A DNA stretch of 64,000 nt, taken from NCBI GenBank assembly GCA_917880885.1, contig OU862909.1, forward strand, positions 35,586,405 to 35,650,404, given 5' to 3'. How positions within the stretch are numbered: position 1 is the stretch's first letter; the number at the start of each line of letters is the position of its first letter. The position numbers and the translations under genes are program-made. Below the pieces are notes generated by a model that had not been told where the DNA came from, did no database searches, and worked only from the letters and a program-made list of their open reading frames with translations. This stretch comes from Limnephilus marmoratus. Its lineage: Eukaryota; Arthropoda; Insecta; Trichoptera; Limnephilidae. Shown one piece after another: positions 33,558 to 44,964 of the stretch.

Positions 33558-34690
33558 TCCCTCAGGCCTCGGACTTATTTTGTCGGAAAGTTAAAATATT
33601 TCCGCATTGTAATAAAATCCAAATAAATGGAAAATATATTTCTGAACCCACCCGAAAACTGAAAACTGTTTATGAAAGGTGATGAAATACCCTTTTAAAT
33701 TTTATAATCTGAAATAAACGTAAAACTTTTGAAATATAAAAGTTTTGAAAGAAAACATAAAAAAGTTTTAAAAATGGCTCACCGAAGTTTTTTTCTAACT
33801 AAAATTACTAATCACGAAAAAAACACATACATATTTTATTAGACAAATGTATTCTTTTTTATGAAGGTACTAGCTTTTCCCGCGGCTTCGCTCGAATGGT
33901 ATTAGGGGGTTTGCACTCCACCTCCTCCACCCCCCTCTCCCCCCTCAACCCTCCTCTCCACCACTCTCCATCTCCCCTCCTAATCCATCCTCCCCCCCAC
34001 CCCCCTTCCTCACCCCTCTAAACCCTCACCCCTTCCACCCTCCTCCTCCCTCTCCCGAATTTATTGAAGTACTCCCCTAATAATTTGAATCGAATAAAGA
34101 ATTATATATATATTACTAATCGTGCCACCTATTGCAATTTTTTAATACAAATTTCATAATGCCAGAGCTCTGAGCTATAGCCTATATGTTATTCTGATGT
34201 ATGAGCTATATTATTGTAGAGTTTCATTAAAATCCATTCAGTAGTTTTTGCGCAAAAGAGTAACAAACACGCATACATCCATATACAAACTTTCGCCTTT
34301 ACAATATTAGTAGGATTATTATCGTCACCTCCCTTTTTTGTCCTTGCACATAAAAATGATGATTTAAAATTCCACATACATATGTATCATACAAATATAT
34401 TATGAAAGTTACCGTTACTTTACTTATTTGTCGTTTCAGGTGGAAATAATTAACACATAATTCCCAAAGTTTAATTTTTTTTTTCAAATTGCGAGCCGAA
34501 ACTTTAGTTTCATAAAGGTGCACATTTTACTTCTTTCCTGGTTATTTTTAGATTTGAATATAAAGGGTGGTGTTTTATCTTTCTAACACCATTTAGATAA
34601 TATTTCTCACTATGATAGTAAGGCAGACACAACGATTTCTATAAAGACCTATATGAGTTGTTCAGAAAAGCCTGAAATTAACCTGAGGGG
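33558..34690. mobile_element. TTAA-type element C, copy 3, with Helitron inside
   Basis: TTAA at 33554-33557 and 34691-34694; termini TCCCTCAGGCC and AACCTGAGGGG. Without the Helitron at 33870-34315 its length is about 690 bp, as in the copy at 21319 without its hairpin insert. Confidence 0.75.
33870..34315 (-). mobile_element. Helitron, non-autonomous
   Basis: On the minus strand it starts TCCTACTAATATTGTAAAGG and ends AGCCGCGGGAAAAGCTAG followed by T-side flank, with the CTAG end and a hairpin-capable CCGCGG. This is a very common arthropod Helitron type, unlike the pair at 15741. A strongly C-rich segment at 33905-34055 lies in its middle. Confidence 0.85.
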
Positions 34691-34848
34691 TTAACTTTCA
34701 GCTTTAAACCCACGGCCTTCAAAGCCATGAGATGAAAAATGATTTAGTTATTTTTATCAAAATGAGATTTTCATTTTTGTTTATGGATCTCACAAACACT
34801 TTTGAACATGTCCATTTCTTCTCCACATCGCTTCAAAACTACATTTAA

Positions 34849-35160
34849 TTACAAGCTGGGTTACCCGGCTTCGCCCAGGACAACATTCGAGAGTGTTCTG
34901 GAATGTTCCAAGAATGATGTTCCCTATTCCCGACATACTCCGCCACTCCTTTCAGAACTTTCTAGAGCTCTATCGAAATTTCAAGAGGGCGAAACTTCCA
35001 ACCCGTATATCTTCAAAAGCACGCCCTTTGGGTAAAAACGGGAACCGTCGTCCTAGAGGGGGATAGAGATCTACCACACCATACAACTCCCTTGATCGTA
35101 CCGGGACTCGTTTGTGAGTTATTGCGGGACGCACGGATTTTTGAATTCTTTCATAATATA
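34849..35160 (-). mobile_element. Probable Helitron 3' fragment
   Basis: On the minus strand it ends TGGGCGAAGCCGGGTAACCC then AGCTTGT, close to common Helitron-like 3' ends (CTTG in place of CTAG). No clear 5' end is visible. Confidence 0.45.
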
Positions 35161-35220
35161 TATATTGATTAAGGGTTAACTTATTGAAGTTTTTAAAACT
35201 CATTACCTACCCAAGATTTA

Positions 35221-35330
35221 TAACTAGTGACTTATAAAACTGAGACTTACAGCTAGCAACTAATAACTAGTGACTTACGTCGACTTAATTAAGTTTTATT
35301 ATTAGTGACCTGCAACTAAGATCATGCGAA
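35221..35330 (-). repeat. Inverted fragment of a LINE 3' UTR minisatellite
   Basis: AACTAGTGACTTATA and AACTAGTGACTTACG are the complement of the TAAGTCACTAGTTAT units in the LINE 3' UTR at 39480-39650. It lies outside the nested elements, so it is a separate piece. Confidence 0.45.
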
Positions 35331-35938
35331 AACACGCAAAATCATGTGTTTTTGTTTTAAAAATTTGATCGCTTAGAACAGGGTTTCCCAAACTTTTTCT
35401 GCAATGGAACACTTTACAAACCCGTAAATTTTAACGGAACACTTGGCACGTTTATTAGATTGGGTAATTCCTAATAATAAAGTTTTAAAAAATGTTATTA
35501 CGCATTACTTATTAAGTATACAAACAATATATATACATTTATAACATAACCATTACATTTATAAAAACCGTGGCGCTCTCGAAGCTTGCCGGTTGCTTTT
35601 ACTTTCGCTCTTAGCTTTAAGTTGAAAATATTGGGAAGTCCTTATTTGTTCGTATTCAAAATAATCTTAAAATAACCGTATTAATGTTTAAGTCAAGTGT
35701 ACAAATTCAAAATAATTTTAGTGTGACAGTTTCCAGCTCTATTTAACTTTTAATAAAATAACGCAAATTATATTTTCAAACTCTTACGCTGTTTCATAAA
35801 ATGCCGTATGTTTGCATCGGATGGTCAGTTGGGACACATAAAATAACACATGTGCATTCTGCAAGTGGCTGGACCCAACGGCTATTCCAAAGTGTTCACT
35901 TCTCGTGCGGTGATTTATGATGTTTATTTTGTGATGCA

Positions 35939-38900
35939 ATGCATACTGTAAATACTGCTATTGTCTACAATCGGGCAACTCTTTTAAGTTTTAAAAATAA
36001 AAATGTTTTGTTGGACCCTTTGATTGTTGAAAAAATAAATGTGTATAACCTTGTACGTGACCCAAACATTAAAACTAGGTATCGAGGTTGCCGGGGCGGC
36101 CAAAACAAGAAAAAATATCTGCCTAGGAAACAAGACTTTCAAAGTATTACTGACTGTAATAAATGTTACTCTCCGGCAGAACAGAGTATTCAAGCGATCG
36201 TATCTAACAACGAACGGAGTAGCCTAGCTGATAAATGCAACAACTTGAATGCGATACGATCAGAACGACACGCCAACTTCAGAAGCAGACGACTTGCGGT
36301 AGGTTCCTGGAACGCACGATCCCTTACCAACAAGTTAGAAGAGGTGGATGATGTTTTTAGAGAACAAAATCTTGACATACTCACCGTTACAGAAAGCTGG
36401 CATGAAAACGGCGAGTCATATTCAATCAAGAGACTGCAAGCTCTTGGATATGTTGTTCTTGAGGAGGCTAGACCTAGAGCCACGGAACACGCTCATAACA
36501 TCTCACACGTGAATCACGGGGCGTTGTGATAATAGCCCGATAAGGACTGCGGCTTACCAAGGTGGCAAACGGTACATTCAGTACGTTTGAGTACATTGGA
36601 TGTCGTGTTTCTTCTGCTGGATCGTCGTTTATATTGCTAACGCTTTACCGACCCGGTTCGAAACCTGTTTGTGTAGAATTTTTTAGGGAGTTTTCGTGCT
36701 TTTTTAGAATGGGCAGTGGGACTTTCCGAAACTCTCGTCATCACAGGTGATGTAAATATCCATCTCGAGCGTGAGACGTCACCCAATGCTGTTAAATTCA
36801 TTGACTTATTGGATAGCTTTGGACTCCGTCAATGGGTCGACGTACCAACTCATGATGCTGGTAGAATCATAGACATTTTTGTATCCAAGTGCAATGGCCC
36901 ATCGTTGATAGCAAAAGTTTATGACATAGGTTTGTCAGATCATCGTCTTATCCGAACTGAAATCGAATTCAACCCACCGAAAGTGCCATATAAAACAATC
37001 GAATCGAGGGAATGGCGTAAATTCGATTTCGACAATTTCCTTGAAGAGCTTAAAAATTCTACTTTATGCATAGAAAGCAGCTGGGAAATTAAGACACCGA
37101 CAGAACTCGTCGAGGATTACAACAAAATTTTATCAGGTTTACTAACAAAATACGCTCCAACCACCTCGAAAATACGGAAAGTTCGAAAATCTGATGGCTG
37201 GTTCGATGAAGAGTGTCGGAATCAGAAGAGGCTTATGCGAAAACTAGAGAGGTCATACCGAAGAAACCCCGATGTTACTCCACGAGACGAGTGGATTCAT
37301 GCTCAAAAGGTGTACAGTACAGGACGATAATAAGTGCAAAAAGATCTGAATACTGGATCAATAAAATTGACTCTGAGCGGAAAAATCCACGACGTCTCTG
37401 GAACTCCGTAAAAACTGTCCTTGCTAATAATACCGTGCAAACCTCTACAGACATTACTCCGCAGGCTTTTTCTAAGTTTTTCAATGAAAAAATAGAATCC
37501 ATACGCGCCTCCACATCTTCTGTCCCCCCGCCAATATTTACAGCTAATTCCAAAGGGACACTGCCATCCTTTAAACCTACAACGCTAGAAGAAGTAGGAA
37601 AGCTAATCTTTAGTTCGCCAAATAAACAATGTGTTCTTGACCCCATCCCAACGTGGCTTCCGAAGAAATGTTGCAACGTGTTGGCCCCCTTCCTAGTTCA
37701 CATGTTTAACAAGTCCCTAAGCACAGGTGACTTCCCGGAACCACTTAAATCTGTAGTGGTTACCCCAATCATTAAAAAACCACAGCTTGATGCCGACAAC
37801 TTGGGTAATTATCGACCTGTGTCAAATCTGCCTTTTGTAGCAAAACTACTTGAAAAAATTGCTGCTTCTCAAATAACTTCCCACTTAAATCTGAACAAAT
37901 TATTTACCGATCATCAATCTGCATATAGGAGGTTCCACTCGACAGAAACTGGATTACTTCGTGTCCTGTCAGATATTACCCTTGCCATAGAGTCAGGTAA
38001 GTTAGCACTTTTATCACTTTTGGATATGAGCGCCGCATTTGACACCATTGACCACGACTTTCTCATTAAGAGACTAGAGGTAACATTCGGTTTGCATTCT
38101 AGCGTAAAAAAATGGCTACAATCCTATCTAACCAATCGCTCACAAGCAGTGAAGGTAGGAAATAAACAGTCTAACTTCACAAAACTCTCTTCAGGGGTAC
38201 CTCAAGGATCCGTTTTGGGTCCACTTCTCTTCATTCTATTCACAAATGATGTCGCAACGATTATTAAGTCATTTGGTCTCCTATCTCACTGTTATGCCGA
38301 CGATCAGCAAGTCTACTTTTACTGCACACCAAATGAGATCACCGGCCTTAAAATTCGCATAGCTGAGTGTCTAGAAGCAATCAGTCTCTGGATGTCCTCA
38401 AACAAACTGAAACTAAATCCTTCAAAGACCGAGTTTCTGTGGGCAGCCACAAATAGACGCCAACATTTAATAGATAACTCACCAATTGCTATTTCCGGCA
38501 ATGACGTAATTGCGAAAACAACCGTCAAACTTTTGGGAGTTTATCTGGATTCAGACCTTTCATTGAAAAGCCAGGTGAATAGGACCGTTAGCACGGGGTT
38601 CTTCTACCTTAGACAACTTAAGTCAGTTCGTAGGAACCTTTCTACAGAAGCAACTAAGGTTCTTGTGAACTCGTATATAGTATCACGTCTTGATTACTGC
38701 AATGGCATCTATGCAAGTCTTCCTAAATGTCAAACTGACAAACTCCAATCAGTTTTCAACGCCGCAGCACGAATTATCACTGGGGTACCCAAATTTTCGC
38801 ACATTTCGGAACACCTCCGAAATCTTCACTGGCTGAAGTGTCCTGAAAGGATCCAATACAAGTTATGCTGGATGAAATGGCTCCTCCCTATATCTCTGAA

Positions 38901-39140
38901 CTATGCATTCCGGAAAATATTGGTCTAAGGCAGTCAACTCTTAGATCAGCGACATCTTCTGCAATTGGAAGGTTGAAAGAACCTAAGCGAAATCCGAACA
39001 CTAAGTTTGGTGATCGTGCATTCGCAGTATCCGGCCCTGAAGCTTGGAATAAACTTCCTATGGAATTGAGATGCATAACCAACTCAGCGGAATTTAGATC
39101 CAAACTGAAAACTCACTTTTTCCGATACTCCTTTCCATAA
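35939..39140 (+). pseudogene. LINE endonuclease-reverse transcriptase (ORF2), broken
   Basis: The order is an N-terminal basic region, an apurinic-type endonuclease (VGSWNARSL, then DILTVTESWHE, later VITGDVNIHL and GLSDHRLI), then reverse transcriptase with LLDMSAAFDTIDHD, SGVPQGSVLGPLLF and YADD at 38293-38304, and a C-terminal PEAWNKLPMELRC region ending at 39140. It would nick target DNA and prime reverse transcription there. It is disabled: a frameshift near 36521, a stop TAA at 36541, frameshifts near 36710 and 37320, and a short deletion with frameshift near 38860. The catalytic reverse transcriptase stretch 37330-38860 is itself open, so decay is moderate. Confidence 0.92.
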
Positions 39141-39479
39141 ATTCATCATTCTATTTAAACTTTGCAATTTTTAATAGTTTTTTTTCTCTTTTCTCTTTGT
39201 TTATAGTTAACTCAATCTATTTAATGTAATCTGTTAATTGTGATACCTCAATCTGTTTACTGTTGAGCGATGAATCACCTTAATGCAGTAAAGATGGACT
39301 ATTAAATTTATTAATTTATTTAAAATATCTATACCTTCCCGTATATCCAGTTAACCTTCGTTATACTTTTTGCACCCGTATTCTCGAATTGTAATATTAT
39401 GTAAAAACTTCCTACTTCTTCTGGCACTAATCTTAATTGTAAATATGTGTGTTAATAAGTCACCAGTTTTAGGTTAGAA

Positions 39480-39650
39480 TCTATATGTCTTAGTCATAAG
39501 TCACTAGCTATAAGTCTTAGAGCTAAGTCACTAGTTATAATTGTAAATCTTAGTTGTAAGCCAGTAATATAAGTAGCTATAAGTCTTAGATGTAAGTCAC
39601 TAGTTGTAATTGTAAATCTTAGTTATAAGCCAGTAATATTAATTCTTTTA
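39480..39650 (+). repeat. Minisatellite in LINE 3' UTR
   Basis: Degenerate units of about 70 bp with TAAGTCACTAG, TTGTAAATCTTAGTT and CTATAAGTCTTAGA repeat two to three times. Confidence 0.7.
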
Positions 39651-39895
39651 TATATTTATTTGTACAGCGCCCTTGAGGTGATTTTTCACGAAAACGGCGC
39701 TATATAAATTAGCCAATTATTATTATTATAAAATGGATATAAACAAAAAATGGAAAATAAACAAAAACAAAAATGAAATATAAAAAATTAAAAATGGAAT
39801 ATAAATAACAAAAAATTGAATATAAGCAACAAAAAATTGGAACATAAACAAAAAATTATTATAAACAACAACAAAAAATTTAATAAACAAAACAC

Positions 39896-40170
39896 CTAAT
39901 TAATGACTTTGATGATTTTGAGTCCTTGAATTGCATACCTTCTTGATATCAGGCACAATATTGGTAAGTTGTATTCTAATATCTGGTGTGGCCTCTCGAG
40001 CCTGTTCCTGCACTTTGACTTGGTTGCAGCATAATTAGAAAATCCCGCTTCGATTAAATAGCTCGTAGAAAACGGAAGTATAACAACAATAGCTTGTTTT
40101 GATAAATTGGAGTACTCTTCTGACAAACTCGCCCAGAAATCATTAAATGAGAATAATATCAGCATTGTTG
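39896..40170 (-). pseudogene. hAT transposase C-terminal fragment, copy 2
   Basis: The minus-strand frame reads FNDFWASLSEEYSNLSKQ, then LPFSTSYLIEAGFSNYAAT and KSKCRNRLE, with the same start and stop limits as 30769-31017. Only a few residues differ (for example L for F, I for F). The nearby LINE insertion falls in the non-coding part of the element, so the fragment stays open. Confidence 0.85.
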
Positions 40171-40544
40171 AAATATGAATATGTGTATAATATAATAAAT
40201 TAAATTCTTCCGACAAATTGTCGCGGAACCCCTGTACAGGTTCGGCGGAACCCTAGGGTTCCGCGGAACACAGTTTGGGAAACTCTGGCTTAGAAGTATC
40301 ATAGATGCTTCAATTAAATACAGCGAGTAGAACACATCTTGGTGTTAGAAAATATCGATATTTTTTTATGATCGATGTTTATAAGTCTTTTAATAAGCCT
40401 AGAAAAAAATAAAGTTTTAGGTTAAAAAAAAACACTTACCTGCGAATTCTTCAACTTATAAACCATAATGTGGCAAATTCAGTTATTTTATAAAAATCGC
40501 AAAAAGATTTGGTATTTGAATGCTTAAAAAATATTCTGTATTTT

Positions 40545-40895
40545 TCTTTTAGGAGTTTCGTTTCCCAAACGCCTTGTAGGTATGAATCTGATGGGGGCCC
40601 TGGGGAGGGCGAGCGCCGGGCTTCGTGTGCGGTCGCGAGGCGCCGCGCCGCTGGGTAATGTTGCCAACTTTATGGGCCCAATTTAATGTTTTAATGGAAC
40701 CAATTTTACGTCTTATTAAATATGTTTCCAATAATACTATTCGATTGATTGACTAACATTGGTTCCCACACACGTTAAAAAATCTATTATATATTTTAGT
40801 AACTTCGTCAAAGTAGATACGTATTGGTATGACAACCAATGAAAGAAACAAATTTAACGGTAATGAAGTTATAAATTGTTTTACCAACATTTACA
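40545..40895. other. No recognised gene; short GC-rich patch
   Basis: 40590-40670 is GC-rich (GGGGGCCCTGGGGAGGGCGA) and unlike its neighbours. It may be a fragment of an unseen repeat. Confidence 0.35.
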
Positions 40896-40899
40896 TCTT

Positions 40900-41266
40900 T
40901 ACTCTTTGTAGAAAGATGGGGTGAGGTTTGTCTAGGCCTTGGTGGCGAATGCGTTTGCCCACCTGCTGCGTGGCGTGCCGGATTACGAGAGACTGGTTTA
41001 GGGAGATCTAAACTAGATCTCTCCATCTCCAGCCGGACTCCCTCGACCCATCGCTTTGCACCGTAGTGGAAGGGATGGATTCATACGTCCATCACTCCTG
41101 GACACATTGACCCCCAGATTTATTCCCTTTCTCCGTGCCTTTTTCTTTCGCAGAACTTCTCTTTACCTAAAAATACCCTCCACACAACATCTCCAAAGAA
41201 GTCATAGGCCCTGAGGGATATTTTTTCTCAGGGCTTCCTACGTGGAGCTAATGTAAAGAAAAGATT
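40900..41266 (+). mobile_element. SINE-like repeat S1, long form, 5'-truncated
   Basis: It starts inside the element at GGGGTGAGGTTTGTCTAGGC, includes the long-form block (CACCTGCTGCGTGGCGTGCC) and ends GTGGAGCTAATGTAAAGAAA. Confidence 0.75.
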
Positions 41267-41269
41267 CAA

Positions 41270-42330
41270 GCTGTAATCATTTGAACTTTTATTTTCAGGA
41301 AATTAATAAATTTATCTTAAATACAGATTTAACAATATTAATAACCTGAAATTTTTTTTCCGAATCATGGGTAACCTGCAACCAAAAAATCTTACACACA
41401 AATATCACAAAAAAATATTACGCACGCAAAAAATAGCAAGCAAATTAATTAGAAATAGCAAGCCAGTTACCCACAAATGCTTGAAATGAATCGATGGGAA
41501 GCCCGTGCACTTTATTTTGCCAATTTGCTAGTAGGGGGCGGCTCAGCACGTTGCGCGGTCTTCGTGTGGAAGGAACTATCCAATTATAATTATTTTCTGG
41601 TCGAAATCAGTAAACTACTTAACATTATTTATAGATTAGATGAGAAATTAGAAAGTTTGGGCTTGCAAAACTTTTTCAAATTTACTGGATAACATTTTTT
41701 GTGACTCTGTAAAAACTCACAAGATCGTGAATTATGGATGGGTAACACTGTGATGTGAGATGTGATCTCACTTAAGACGAAAGATCAACGATATACCTTA
41801 AAGAATAATTGAAATAGGTGGAATACCTCAAAGAAACCCGTGTACATTTTATGTCAAACTCATTTTATGTCAAGTTCATTGAAACAGATACAGGTGTTAA
41901 GGGATGTACTTGACTATTTTTAATCAGTGATTTCTGACATTACTTGGAGTAAAAAATGCAAATCAATTTTGGTCTCCAGTGACGTTTTCGATGTCTTTTA
42001 AATCAATTTACTTTGTATGTCGTTGCTATTCCACTACTTTTTTAACTAACCCTTTTAGAAGATTTTAGTACCTAAATGCATAACAACTTTTTTGTGAAAA
42101 TTATTTGTCTTACGTTATATTAATTAGTACGGCGCGTATTAATACTCCCAAAACAAAAATAATTCTTAAAATAAAACTAAAATACTACAAAAACTAAAAT
42201 CAGTAAGCTACAGTCGAAAAATCTTTGAAATGATCAGTACCTACTGCAGCCCGTTCTTGCATTAAAATACCTACTTAGGTACTATCATCTACTGATAGTT
42301 GAATATAAGCTGATTAAATTTAAAAAAAAT
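41270..42330. other. No recognisable gene
   Basis: AT-rich. A 71-codon frame at 41477-41692 is unassigned. Nothing else stands out. Confidence 0.4.
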
Positions 42331-42512
42331 CACTTTGTGAAACAACCCTTATTTAATCAAAATTTTCTATCTGTTTCAAAAGGTTTCTTCGTCAGAATAA
42401 AATTAACAATTGTTATTATTATCTATTATTGTTAATCTTATCCAGTCGAAGAAATCTTTGGTTTTGAAAGATGTAAATAATTTTGATTAAATAAGTGGTG
42501 TTTCACAAAGTG
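42331..42512. mobile_element. 182-bp foldback MITE
   Basis: CACTTTGTGAAAC at 42331 is mirrored by GTTTCACAAAGTG ending 42512. The arms of about 85 bp share TTATTTAATCAAAATT and TTTCTTCG in mirrored order at roughly 80 percent identity by eye. No target duplication was found. Confidence 0.75.
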
Positions 42513-42514
42513 AA

Positions 42515-43925
42515 TCTGTAAAAATTGAAAAAGTATATTAGCTATTTTGATGAAAAGGGGTTAGGTCAGAACAATATGAATACTCCCGTAAAATCACCCT
42601 TGGCAGTGAGCAGTGGCGTTCTTCGTGTGGGGCAGGCCCTGCCCATCTCCCATCCTAGACCGGGCATTCTGGGCACTCTGGGCACTCTGAGCACTGAACG
42701 TACGAACCGGAACAGATTGATTATGTTTACCAGCACGGTGGGGCCGGAGCTATCTCGTACTGAGGGAGTGTTGTTACTCTGATGGTCTGATGGCCGGTGT
42801 GAGAAATTGTGTCTTACGCTGTCTACGGTCTGAGGCTCGTCTATGGTTTTATAATTTTATCTAGTTTTGGCAAGGGACGCGATTCTCCACAATAAATTTA
42901 TTAATTTAGTTATCTACCTCATAAAAATTAACATCTGTTGCTCCTCTATGGCATCCTATCATGGAGCTTCTCTGAATGCTTTCAAATGAATGTTCTATGA
43001 CATTTGTGGGTCACTTTTTGCAGCTGTCAATGACGGAATTTTACATTTTCAAAAGAGTATCAAGGTCATTATTTCTTTGAAAACTCCTCTGAAATTTTTT
43101 TTCGTGTTGGACATGTATTAAATTTTGTGTAGAAATAATAAAATCAGTTTAAATTTGTTTGAATATATATATTTTTTTAAATTTTTCCAAAATGGGATTT
43201 TTTTAGTTAGTTAGCTAATCTGGAAAACTTCTAACGATATTATCATGTAATACACATGAATAATAAGATGTATTATCTGATAAGCAGAAAATAATCGTAA
43301 AAAAACAATTGCTTTATTTTTATGCCGATCTTTGACCGGAACAAAAAAAGGTAATTTTCCCGCCGTTTACGAAATGTCATCCCACGTTCAACAAGAATTT
43401 CGTTTTATTGAATACATTTAACTTTTGATTGTGCAAAAAGTGAGTTATAAATTTTGGCTTTAGGACAAAAGTATACGAATTTCGAAAAAATTACATAACT
43501 TACATGCAAATCGGATGCATGTATGGTTCACCTAATTGCCCATTAAAGGGAGATGTTAATTAGAGCATGGTAAAAGCCCTGCTTTCATCACTGGTGATAA
43601 AGGGAGAACTATTCACCTTGTCGGTAAACAGAAGGACTACTTTAAATTTACTCCAGTTACAATACAAAATACACAACAGCTATTTTTTATAGATTCCCTG
43701 TGTTTGCAAAGATAATTTTAGTCATTAGGGACCATGTAGAGTTAACGTGGAGAATCACAAAAGAAGCTATCCAAGAGTTCTTTAGTGGTTTTCTTTCCCT
43801 CTCAAAGTCCTAAGCCATTCTTTCGATCTTGTTCATTCAGATGTTCGTATTAGCCGTTCTCTAATCTCTAAATCGATAATCTCAGAGGCATCTACTCTTT
43901 AAACTTTGGTTTGACGATGATCAGA
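42515..43925. other. No recognisable gene
   Basis: Contains an 85-codon frame (42525-42782) in a patch of balanced GC with GGGCACTCTGGGCACTCTG repeats; no family recognised. The rest is AT-rich. Confidence 0.4.
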
Positions 43926-43927
43926 AC

Positions 43928-44232
43928 CATAGGCGGATTTAGGGGGGGGGGCACGGGGGCACGTGCCCCCCCCAGACGGTATTTTTGTGTACTGTGGAGA
44001 TTCCATCACAGTACATACTTAGAAGCAGAAACTGTCTTTATTAAACATTTAATTTTTCTATTGTTTTGACATTTCATAAATCTTCCTATATATACTTGAA
44101 CTTGTAACCGTCCACCCCTTGTGCCCCCCCCCCCCCCCCCCCCCCCCCCTAGAAAAAAATGCTAAATTGTTGATTTTTTGCCTGTCCGCCCCTTGTGCCC
44201 CCCCCCAGAAACAAATCCTGGATCCGCCCTTG
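43928..44232. mobile_element. hAT-type MITE G, copy 2
   Basis: Left end CATAGGCGGATTTAGG, right end CTGGATCCGCCCTTG, with a perfect 8-bp duplication ATCAGAAC (43920-43927, 44233-44240). The interior matches the copy at 30187 in reverse orientation (TGTGGAGATTCCATCA). It has expanded G and C tracts, including 26 Cs at 44124-44149. Confidence 0.9.
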
Positions 44233-44239
44233 ATCAGAA

Positions 44240-44860
44240 CCACCGGATTTCTTCAGGCGTGAAAGCTAATTATTCTAAACAAGACACGAACGGGACATGT
44301 CAAGATTTGGAATAACAGAAAAAAATATGTATGTGAATATGGAGATGAGTGCCAATATATATGAATTGGCGTCGTAGTTATTCATTATATTTATTTAATT
44401 GAATCAATTTCGTTATTATCGATCTATAATTGTTTCATAAATGCCTTTTCACGAACCCTGGAAGCGTTAATCGTCGTTACATCCGCCATAGAGGCTTGCC
44501 AAACACCACTTTATATGTTACTTTTCACTATGCCATCGCTGTTAGCTCTTAGCTGCTAGGCGTAACTGTTAAATGTATGATAATATTATCATATCCGCTG
44601 ACACCGGCCAGAGTTGGCTGCGAACGGCCGTGGTCCAATTTGGGATGCTGCCCGGAGTACAGAAGATGAACCGGGCGAAGTAATCGATAATTACACGTGA
44701 AATGTTCGAAGGGGACCACCGGCGACTTGTTGCGAAAACATCAAACATAATAAAATTATACCGTGCGATACTATCGTACCATTAAAATAATTGATTTTAA
44801 TGGGAGCTATTAGGTCAACTCGATAAAACAAGAATCCATCATTAATATTCTACAACTATG
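44240..44860. other. No recognised gene; balanced-GC block
   Basis: 44450-44780 is non-repetitive with balanced composition (for example GACACCGGCCAGAGTTGGCT) and stop-rich in all frames. Possibly conserved non-coding DNA. Confidence 0.35.
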
Positions 44861-44861
44861 G

Positions 44862-44959
44862 TAATGCCGCTGAGAGATCTGTTGTAACCTTTCTTTCTGT
44901 TGTACGCGTTTTTTATGCGATAGAGGGAGAGATTGCAACGGAGTTTTCAGCGGTATGCC
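44862..44959. mobile_element. Small foldback MITE, copy 1
   Basis: ATGCCGCTGAGAG at the left is mirrored by TTTTCAGCGGTAT at the right. The 98-bp element shares its arms with the segment at 47676-47763. Confidence 0.6.
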
Positions 44960-44964
44960 ACAAG

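Larger units (their letters stand above)
35551..39727 (+). mobile_element. CR1/L2-like LINE, nearly full length
   Basis: About 4.2 kb with a 5' region of about 390 bp, a broken endonuclease-reverse transcriptase ORF, a 3' UTR with a minisatellite, and an end reading GGCGCTATATAAATTAGCC followed by ATT trinucleotides. No separate ORF1 is seen. The single-ORF layout, endonuclease type and trinucleotide tail fit the CR1/L2 assemblage; the exact clade is not decided. It is inserted in hAT derivative H. Confidence 0.85.
35379..40287 (-). mobile_element. hAT deletion derivative H, copy 2, split by a LINE
   Basis: Termini CAGGGTTTCCCAAACT and AGTTTGGGAAACTCTG in reverse orientation to the copy at 30625, with a perfect 8-bp duplication GCTTAGAA (35371-35378, 40288-40295). 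The H sequence stops at about 35550 (ACATTTATAACATAA) and resumes at about 39728 (AAAATGGATATAAAC), so the LINE inserted later. Confidence 0.92.
35315..40540 (-). mobile_element. Element A, outermost layer of a three-level nest
   Basis: A sequence ends at TTGATCGCTTAGAA (35378) and resumes with GTATCATAGATGCTTC (40296), exactly the order of uninterrupted copies. The interruption is the hAT derivative H with its own duplication. The outer ends are degraded. Confidence 0.65.

Noticed and set aside
35939..36529. Separate LINE ORF1 protein
   Set aside because: Its end is the beginning of the endonuclease domain, so it is the N-terminal part of ORF2 cut by a frameshift.
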